Shown here: positions 23,571 through 29,314 of the stretch, piece after piece
How positions within the stretch are numbered: the first letter of the stretch is position 1
Layout of the letters: the number at the start of each line of letters is the position of its first letter
Notes under the pieces: model-generated
Told to the model about the DNA's origin: nothing
Databases searched by the model: none
The model's input: only the letters and a program-made list of their open reading frames with translations
Translations under genes and position numbers: made by a program
From: DATDCV01 sp036524155
GTDB taxonomy: Bacteria > Verrucomicrobiota > Verrucomicrobiia > Limisphaerales > UBA8199
Assembly (NCBI GenBank): GCA_036524155.1
Contig: DATDCV010000731.1
Coordinates: 1-30,566, forward strand
Length of the DNA stretch: 30,566 nucleotides
Reading direction: 5' to 3'

Positions 23571-23600
23571 AAAAAAAACCGCCCTGGCAGGCGGCTTTTG
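23571..23600 (-). terminator. Rho-independent terminator of the RHS-associated operon
   Basis: On the minus strand CCGCC (23594-23590) and GGCGG (23583-23579) form a GC-rich stem with a short loop, followed by eight U residues (23578-23571). It lies 14 bases after the stop of the last gene (23614), as expected for an intrinsic terminator ending the operon. Confidence 0.88.
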
Positions 23601-23613
23601 AGACGCATCTCGC

Positions 23614-24108
23614 CTATTTCGGCGTGAACGGTTTCAAATGCTTGGCGAGGGAGGTTTCCGCTGGTTTAGTTTCTGCAAAAGCAGTTTTCAGCAAGACCCC
23701 TTTCTCAGCGTCGAACACGTAAGAACACGATCTGGCGTAAGTGGCCCCGGCAATCCTCTCCAGCGACCCAGCATTCTTGACCAGCGCCGTAGTTACGTGT
23801 CTGCCCTTTACCTGGAAACAGATGTCGAAAAAACCCTCTACGCCAACCCCGCCTGGCTCAAAAAAACGTGCCACATAAATTCCCGCATTCAAATCCACGA
23901 GAGCTATTCCTCTTAACTCTGCTGGATACTTGTCTTCGGGCACCAAAAGATACCGTGACGCCTGGCCGTTGATCGAAAGAACCCCGGTTTTTGATATGGA
24001 CAAGTCACCCAATCGGATGGCCGACGAATCATCCTTTTGGGTAGACGGTGCAGCACCAATAAGGAACGAAACCAAGACCGCCGCGACAAAGAAAGGAACC
24101 CATTTCAT
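23614..24108 (-). CDS. Exported protein overlapping the RHS tip gene; candidate immunity protein
   Basis: A 164-aa protein with a signal peptide (MKWVPFFVAAVLVSFLIGAA). The mature part is beta-rich: SKTGVLSINGQASRYLLVPE, ALVDLNAGIYVARFFEPG, GFFDICFQVKGRH. I know no family. Its start codon overlaps the stop of the upstream RHS tip gene by 4 bases (ATGA), which suggests coupled translation. It is the last gene before the terminator. A small exported protein coupled to a secreted RHS-type toxin candidate fits an immunity protein acting where the toxin would act, in the periplasm. This role is inferred from position and size only. The DNA here is visibly more AT-rich than the GH2 gene. Confidence 0.7.
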   Translation of the reverse strand: MKWVPFFVAAVLVSFLIGAAPSTQKDDSSAIRLGDLSISKTGVLSINGQASRYLLVPEDKYPAELRGIALVDLNAGIYVARFFEPGGVGVEGFFDICFQVKGRHVTTALVKNAGSLERIAGATYARSCSYVFDAEKGVLLKTAFAETKPAETSLAKHLKPFTPK

Positions 24109-25010
24109 TTCGTTCCTTCCGGTTTCATCTCGGAATTGCAGGCGTATACTTTAATCGACTTGCATCCGGTAGGTATCTCCACGCAGTTCCCAATCTTGAT
24201 ATTCCACTGCATGATCCGCTCGTTGGTCGGTGCCAAGTCTGGATTCCACCAGTAATAGCTCCCGGCTGGAATCTCCAAATTCGGCAAGCCATCGCACGCT
24301 TTCGACGCCGTAGCAATTTGCTGATCGTAAAGCTTCTTTTCCGTCTTTGTCGGTTCCTTCTTACACTTCTCCCCCATGCAATACCGGTATTTATCGGTGT
24401 TTGCGCCGGTAAAGGTTCCCGTCTTCTTCGACTGGTCGCAGAATCCTCCCTCATTCTTTGATGACGGGAAGGGGTTCTTCTCGCCGGGAGGTGCCTTCGA
24501 ATACAATTGGCGACTCGCAAGAACCATCAGCACCGCTTGCTGGCAAGCTTCGTCCGAACCGCCTTCTGCAAACACCAAGCACTTACAGCACTTCTTCTCG
24601 CTGTCAGAGAGACCGGCGAGACCGGCTATATCCCATCTATCGATAGCGTCGTTGCCGGGAAAAGCATACAAGTTGAACCCGCCGTGTTCTTCAATGGGAT
24701 CTCTACTGAGCCAGCGTCCCGTGCTCGCGTTGTAATACCGATACCCGTAGTAAACCAAGGCCGATTCATCATCCTGGTATTTGGTCGAGAACCGGAAGGG
24801 ATTGGCCTTGGCCATGGGGCCGGCGGCACGGATGGGTTCCCCGAATGACCCGTAGTAGGCCGCCGGGCTGATTGCGGAACCGGAAAGTGCGCCTGGGGTC
24901 GCTGTTGGACCGTGAGCGCCGGGTTGGAAAAAACCGTATCCCGACAGGGTAGTCGACAGGGATATGGCCAGACCGAAGCCCGTCGCTATTAACAGGTTGC
25001 TACCTTTCAT
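24105..25010 (-). CDS. Secreted RHS-tip protein with C-terminal cysteine-rich SleB-like domain
   Basis: A 301-aa protein with a signal peptide (LLIATGFGLAISLSTTLSG). It has one RHS-core-like segment without preceding YD repeats (SFGEPIRAAGPMAKANPFRF, then YYGYRYYNASTGRWLSRDPI and NDAIDRWDIAGLA, residues 55-132) and a C-terminal domain (about 137-301). That domain has FAEGGSDEACQQAVLMVLAS, reminiscent of SleB/CwlJ-type cell-wall hydrolases, where the Glu (E149 here) is catalytic; NPDLAPTNERIMQW may be the matching late motif. It contains eleven Cys, in keeping with disulfides outside the cytoplasm. The resemblance is weak, and a deamidase or another effector fold is possible. The start is 9 bases after the upstream stop. 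Confidence 0.75.
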   Translation of the reverse strand: MKGSNLLIATGFGLAISLSTTLSGYGFFQPGAHGPTATPGALSGSAISPAAYYGSFGEPIRAAGPMAKANPFRFSTKYQDDESALVYYGYRYYNASTGRWLSRDPIEEHGGFNLYAFPGNDAIDRWDIAGLAGLSDSEKKCCKCLVFAEGGSDEACQQAVLMVLASRQLYSKAPPGEKNPFPSSKNEGGFCDQSKKTGTFTGANTDKYRYCMGEKCKKEPTKTEKKLYDQQIATASKACDGLPNLEIPAGSYYWWNPDLAPTNERIMQWNIKIGNCVEIPTGCKSIKVYACNSEMKPEGTK

Positions 25011-25019
25011 TTTAGTTAT

Positions 25020-26027
25020 CTAGTTGCGAGCGGTTCGCGCTCCTGTTTTGAGGCTTTGTTGGCTTAAATCGGCTTCCAAGCTGACGAGCATTTTTCGGTA
25101 ACTGTGGCAACCAGGCGCGAGCCGCACGGCGGCGGCAAAGCTCTCGGTTGCTTCCGGGAATCTGCCCTGCTCCCGCAAGCACATTCCCCGAATCGAGAGA
25201 AACACCGCCAGCTCTTCCGCGGGCGTCAGTGATTTGAGATAGCCTTCGGCCTGCTCCTCTTCTGGCGTGATTTGGAATGGCCAACGGCGGTAATAGTCAT
25301 CGTCGAACCGGTTCAGGCCGTGTCCGGTGGCCTCGATATTAAACCGCTCGCTCGCTCCTTCCCAACGCACAAACAGGTGTCCCTTCGTCGTGACGAGCTT
25401 CAGCGGATATCCCAGTTGGCGGCCCACCGCGACGTAGAGAACCGGCATCGAACTGCACGTGCCCTTTCGCTCTGGCCCCAGCAGGCCGTGGAGGAATACC
25501 GCGGCCGGATCACCGAAGAAGCCATCGTCCATGCGGCTCTCGGCGGGACCTGCCTTCCGTTGGAGGTCATAGCGCACCTGGTAGTCTTCGGTCAGGACCA
25601 CCGCAAGCATCAGCATGCGGAAGAATCCGGGCGAATTCTCAAACTCGCCGGGATTACGAGCAAAGCGGTATTGGTGGCGTTCGGTTTCGGATCGCACGCG
25701 GTGCGCCCACTCGCGCAGCGTGGCTTCGCAGGGTTCCAGGTCCGGATCGTTGCCAGGCGAAAGGCCCTTCGCGCAAAGCAAGTTCAGCCGTTCGACAGGG
25801 AGTTGGCACACCTGCGAGGGCGGCAAGTCCAATAAATCGCGCAATGACACCGGGTCTACTTTGCGGCCGAACTCCGGCCCTGAGTACCTGGCAAAAACGA
25901 GGAGGACTGCTGCGCCTAGCAGGAGAGCTCCGATGCTGCACAGGGGAACGAACGCCCGTACTCCCCTCGTCCGGGCCGGAGAGATCTTTTGAGCCGATTC
26001 GAGACTTCTTTCTAGCGAATCGATCAT
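25020..26027 (-). CDS. Membrane-anchored transglutaminase-like protein with TPR-like C-terminus
   Basis: A 335-aa protein with one N-terminal transmembrane helix (about 27-47) and therefore probably a periplasmic body. Residues 150-260 look like a SirB1/transglutaminase-like core with Cys191 in KGTCSSMPVLYVAVGRQLGY, His217 in TTKGHLFVRW and an acidic residue in FNIEATGHG (E232), a plausible Cys-His-acid triad. The end (AEELAVFLSIRGMCLREQGRF...) resembles TPR-like helix pairs. It may be a peptidase or an amidase. Its start overlaps the GH2 stop by 4 bases (ATGA), so the two are coupled, and it is followed at 9 bases by the RHS tip gene. In the operon it may serve toxin maturation or cell-wall handling, but that is inference. 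Confidence 0.78.
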   Translation of the reverse strand: MIDSLERSLESAQKISPARTRGVRAFVPLCSIGALLLGAAVLLVFARYSGPEFGRKVDPVSLRDLLDLPPSQVCQLPVERLNLLCAKGLSPGNDPDLEPCEATLREWAHRVRSETERHQYRFARNPGEFENSPGFFRMLMLAVVLTEDYQVRYDLQRKAGPAESRMDDGFFGDPAAVFLHGLLGPERKGTCSSMPVLYVAVGRQLGYPLKLVTTKGHLFVRWEGASERFNIEATGHGLNRFDDDYYRRWPFQITPEEEQAEGYLKSLTPAEELAVFLSIRGMCLREQGRFPEATESFAAAVRLAPGCHSYRKMLVSLEADLSQQSLKTGARTARN

Positions 26028-28393
26028 CGCGCAACTCCTCGAATAGGGTTCTGGGCTGGGTGGGCAGAAGGCAGAACTTTTGGCATGTCAATGTCCGGGC
26101 CGACCGGCTTGGTTTCGACCATAACGGAAGCGGGAGTCAGGCCCGGAGCGGAAGCTTTGATAGCAATTTTGCCGGGGATGAAACCGGACTGGGCGAGGAT
26201 GATCATTTTGCCGGCGCGGAGGTTTACCGGGTTCTCACCGATGAGCTGGCCTTCGCCTTCTGCCGCGAACGTCACGGGCAGGTCGCCGGTGTCCACCGGC
26301 ACATTATTGGTGTCCACAGCGGTGACGATGATTCGGCTGAGGTCGGCGCCGTCAGCCGTGATTACCGGACGGTCGGCTTCGAGACTCAAAGCCGCCGGCG
26401 CGCCGGGCTTGCGCCAATCCGCAGTGGCTTTGACGGCGCTGCCGACGAGGCCCTCGGCCTTCAAAGCGAGGGTACCGGGCGAGATCGAGAAGAGAAACGG
26501 CGGGTGGTGGAGGGCGTATTGGATCACTTCGCCCTTTTCTGTCGGGTAGGAGGTTTCGGGTTTGCGGGTGGTGAGCTTTTTGTACCCGCTGCCTTCGTCC
26601 TGCCAGAGGGTGATGCGCTCGCAATTGCTGAACACGGCCGCGTGCGTGTCGTCAATGTGAACGAGATAGGCCATCGGGGTGGTTGTTAGCTCCGACTGGT
26701 GCCAGTAGTAGCTGTATTTGGGAATGCGGAACAGGTCACAGACGCCGTGCCAGACCATGCCGGGCTCCGTGGTGTTGTGAAAGGTGTTGTAGTCATACAT
26801 GCACCAAACAGCCAGGCCGGCATTATCGGTTTTCTGGTAAGCGGCATTGAGCTGTTCCCAATGCCGCTGGGCCTGCTCATACTCCCGATTCACGTTGGTT
26901 TCGACCCTCGCTTTATGATTTTCAACGACCCTGTAGGACATCTGCCGGGCACCGCGAGCGGCGGGGAACTTATGGCCGGTGTGTTCGATGGAGAGAGCGC
27001 CGCCTCCCGGGACGTCCCGGCGGACAAAGCTCATGGGCAGCGGGACAGTATCCTGGCCGCGGTCGCGCGTAGGATCTTCCTCGATGGCGGCGCGCACCAG
27101 TGCTGGGTCGGCGCGCTGATGGTTGATGCACGGGGCCCAAAGAATAATGCAGGGGTGATTCCGATCGCGCCGAATCATGCTCCGGAAGGATTTCTCGAGA
27201 TTGGACATCCACACGGGCCCGCCGGCCTCCATCCAGGTTGGCGGCTCGGCTACCGCCATCAAACCGAGTTCGTCCAGCGCATTCAGAAAATCGGGGTCTT
27301 GCGGATAGTGCGAAAGCCGGACCCAGTTCACTCCCATCGCCTTGAGTTGCTCGGCGTCTCGGCGATGCAGCCCGTTTGGAACGGCGTTTCCGATGAAAGG
27401 CCAGGTCTGGTGCCGGTTGGCGCCGACAAGTTTGAGGTGCTTTCCGTTTAGGAGAAAGCCATTGGTTTTATCGAAACGGACCCAGCGGAAACCGAAAGCG
27501 GTCTGAACGTGGTCGATCTCCGAGCCGCTCTCGTGGAGGACTGTGTGGACCTGGTACAGATACGGATCGTCCGGGGACCAAAGGTGCGGCCTCGCGATCG
27601 GAGGGCTCGTCTGCTTAAACGTAAAGTCTGCACCCGCCGGGATTTCCTGCTCCTGGAGCATCGCCGCCAGCACCGTCCCGCCCTTTTCGCGGAGTTCTGT
27701 GATGAGCGAGCACTTTCGAGGCTTTGCCCCGTCATTGCGAACGGTTGACTCGGCGGCCAGCACCGCCTCTTTTTCGGAGATGCGGGGCGTTGTCAGCCGC
27801 ACCCCCGCCTCTCGCGCCTCCCAGGCGAAAGTGAGATGCAGAGTATCGGTGACGTGCAGAAAGACATCGCGGCAGAGCCCGCCAAAAAGAATAAAGTCGG
27901 CCTGGACACCATCAGGCGGGAGCTCACGGCTGGGCCGGTTATCCACCTTCACGGCCAAGACATTTCGGCCCCCTTTTGTATGCGGCGTGATGTCAAAATG
28001 GAACGAGTCGTAACCGCTGACCGCGTAGGAGCCTATTTCAGAGCCGTTGACCCAGAGGGTGGTAGCTTGCATGGCGCCTTGGAACTCGATGAAAAGCCTC
28101 TTGCCAAGCCAGACCGGCGGCACTTGAAACTCTCGCCGATACCAGCCGACGTTGCGGCCTTGTCGAGCATAGCCCGTCAAGTCAGTCTGGAATAGCAGCT
28201 GTGAGTGAGGGAGCGACACCAGCTCCCACTTTGAAGCATCGTAATTTACGGCGATCGGCTCCGGCTGAGGATCTCCGACCTGAAAACGCCATGCCGGGTT
28301 CAGCACTGCCGTGATGCGGCTGTCAGCCATGGCCGTAACGGTAGAGGTCGTTAGGAGGCTGAGTAGCGTCACAACGTGCAGGAGCTTTCTCAT
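26024..28393 (-). CDS. Exported GH2 beta-galactosidase-like protein with altered acid/base residue
   Basis: A 789-aa protein with a signal peptide (LLHVVTLLSLLTTSTVTAMA). The sugar-binding domain (WYRREFQVPPVWLGKRLFIEF), immunoglobulin-like domain (LWSPDDPYLY) and TIM barrel (GVNWVRLSHYPQDPDFLNALDELGL) follow GH2 order. The nucleophile position is kept in IEHTGHKFP (E470). In the acid/base motif, usually NHPS-I-LW-NE-like, the sequence is NHPCIILWAPCINHQ, giving His425 where Glu is expected. The later WCMYDYNTFHN and WHGVCDLFRIPKYSYYWHQ support this subfamily. Extra C-terminal beta domains follow. Loss of the Glu predicts weak or no normal hydrolysis. A GGGGGGA Shine-Dalgarno precedes the ATG at 28393. 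It lies within the RHS-associated operon. Confidence 0.85.
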   Translation of the reverse strand: MRKLLHVVTLLSLLTTSTVTAMADSRITAVLNPAWRFQVGDPQPEPIAVNYDASKWELVSLPHSQLLFQTDLTGYARQGRNVGWYRREFQVPPVWLGKRLFIEFQGAMQATTLWVNGSEIGSYAVSGYDSFHFDITPHTKGGRNVLAVKVDNRPSRELPPDGVQADFILFGGLCRDVFLHVTDTLHLTFAWEAREAGVRLTTPRISEKEAVLAAESTVRNDGAKPRKCSLITELREKGGTVLAAMLQEQEIPAGADFTFKQTSPPIARPHLWSPDDPYLYQVHTVLHESGSEIDHVQTAFGFRWVRFDKTNGFLLNGKHLKLVGANRHQTWPFIGNAVPNGLHRRDAEQLKAMGVNWVRLSHYPQDPDFLNALDELGLMAVAEPPTWMEAGGPVWMSNLEKSFRSMIRRDRNHPCIILWAPCINHQRADPALVRAAIEEDPTRDRGQDTVPLPMSFVRRDVPGGGALSIEHTGHKFPAARGARQMSYRVVENHKARVETNVNREYEQAQRHWEQLNAAYQKTDNAGLAVWCMYDYNTFHNTTEPGMVWHGVCDLFRIPKYSYYWHQSELTTTPMAYLVHIDDTHAAVFSNCERITLWQDEGSGYKKLTTRKPETSYPTEKGEVIQYALHHPPFLFSISPGTLALKAEGLVGSAVKATADWRKPGAPAALSLEADRPVITADGADLSRIIVTAVDTNNVPVDTGDLPVTFAAEGEGQLIGENPVNLRAGKMIILAQSGFIPGKIAIKASAPGLTPASVMVETKPVGPDIDMPKVLPSAHPAQNPIRGVAR

Positions 28394-28457
28394 AAGCTTT
28401 CGTCCCCCCTTTGATTAACTCTTGAATTGCGTTCGTGGCGCCCTCGGCCGATTTTAC

Positions 28458-29306
28458 TCACTTCACTGCGCCTCCCCGCGGCCCCTGGGAAGTAACCGTC
28501 GAAGGGACAGAGTTCAACGCGTCCAGAACAACAGCTTCGCTTGCGCAGAGCCGCTGCTCGTCACTACCGCGAAAGAGCGCCTGCCCAGTATACGCAAATT
28601 GCCGGTCTGGGCTGAGTAAGGAACCGCCATGCTGATATACTCCGATTCGCAGCACAGTCTCAACGGGCAGCGGTGAGATCTGAATTGTCGCTGACCAGCA
28701 GCCTTGAGAGCAAACTCGAGTAACGACGCGCAGTTGGTCCGTCAATTCCTTGCAAGCCCCGTTGGACGAAGCCGTTGCCAGCCAATTGCTGGAAACCGTG
28801 ATCAGCACCGCCGGAAGGCCAGCAATCTGGCTCATGAGATCGCGATCCTGAGCCGGCGCAGTGGCGTTGTTCGTCAAAACGCGTGCGCCAGCGATTTTGC
28901 CCAGGTTCGAGCAATGCGCCAGGTAGAGCCTGTTACTTGAGGTTGCGACGGAAAGGTATCCTGTCACAATACGAACGTACTCCTGGCCTTGTTCAGAGAC
29001 TAGACGAGCGATATTTGCTTCTAGCAGCGACACTTCCAGCGGCTGCATCGTCGGGCGGATAGATGTCATGGAGTCATTTGCATGACAGGGCATTCTGAGC
29101 AGTACGTAAGCCCATACTTTAGCGGCTAAGCAGTCACCACCCTGACCTTGTCTGGCACACCGTAGCATATGTTGACCTATCCAGCTTGACCCACCAGATA
29201 CGGAAGAGGGTTCCGAATCCGATCCCGGGATTTGCTGAGACAGGGCAGAGTCAGTCAAATGGCAGATCAAAACGAGCACAGGCAGATAGGATGGGCACAA
29301 TTTCAT
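28458..29306 (-). CDS. Exported protein downstream of RHS gene; candidate immunity or partner protein
   Basis: A 282-aa protein with a signal peptide (LCPSYLPVLVLICHLTDSALS) and no recognised family. The middle (SLLEANIARLVSEQGQEYVR and AHCSNLGKIAGARVLTN) looks mixed alpha/beta, and the C-terminal half has ATIQISPLPVETVLRIGVYQHGG. It has several Cys, in keeping with export. It starts 8 bases after the RHS gene, so co-transcription is almost certain, and precedes the GH2 gene by 64 bases. By position it could be the immunity or partner protein of the upstream RHS tip. No similarity to the exported protein at 23614 was noticed. Confidence 0.68.
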   Translation of the reverse strand: MKLCPSYLPVLVLICHLTDSALSQQIPGSDSEPSSVSGGSSWIGQHMLRCARQGQGGDCLAAKVWAYVLLRMPCHANDSMTSIRPTMQPLEVSLLEANIARLVSEQGQEYVRIVTGYLSVATSSNRLYLAHCSNLGKIAGARVLTNNATAPAQDRDLMSQIAGLPAVLITVSSNWLATASSNGACKELTDQLRVVTRVCSQGCWSATIQISPLPVETVLRIGVYQHGGSLLSPDRQFAYTGQALFRGSDEQRLCASEAVVLDALNSVPSTVTSQGPRGGAVK

Positions 29307-29314
29307 GGGACACT

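Larger units (their letters stand above)
21785..23613. other. Gene-free 1.8-kb tract full of short repeats
   Basis: Between the DUF1549 start and the RHS-associated operon I find no frame with family resemblance, signal peptide or plausible start. Instead there are a palindromic element, several tandem arrays, a purine-rich tract and a pair of 18-base near-direct repeats (AAAAGTGTAGCA..., 23112-23146). Frames such as 22509-22934 and 23226-23489 are open only because repeat units lack stops. Phrases like ...TRNTRK in these frames are known spurious translations of dispersed repeats in this group of bacteria. Confidence 0.75.

Noticed and set aside
26000..28400. Shifted frames on the plus strand of the GH2 gene
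   Set aside because: Shadows of the GH2 gene; none has a signal or recognised motif.
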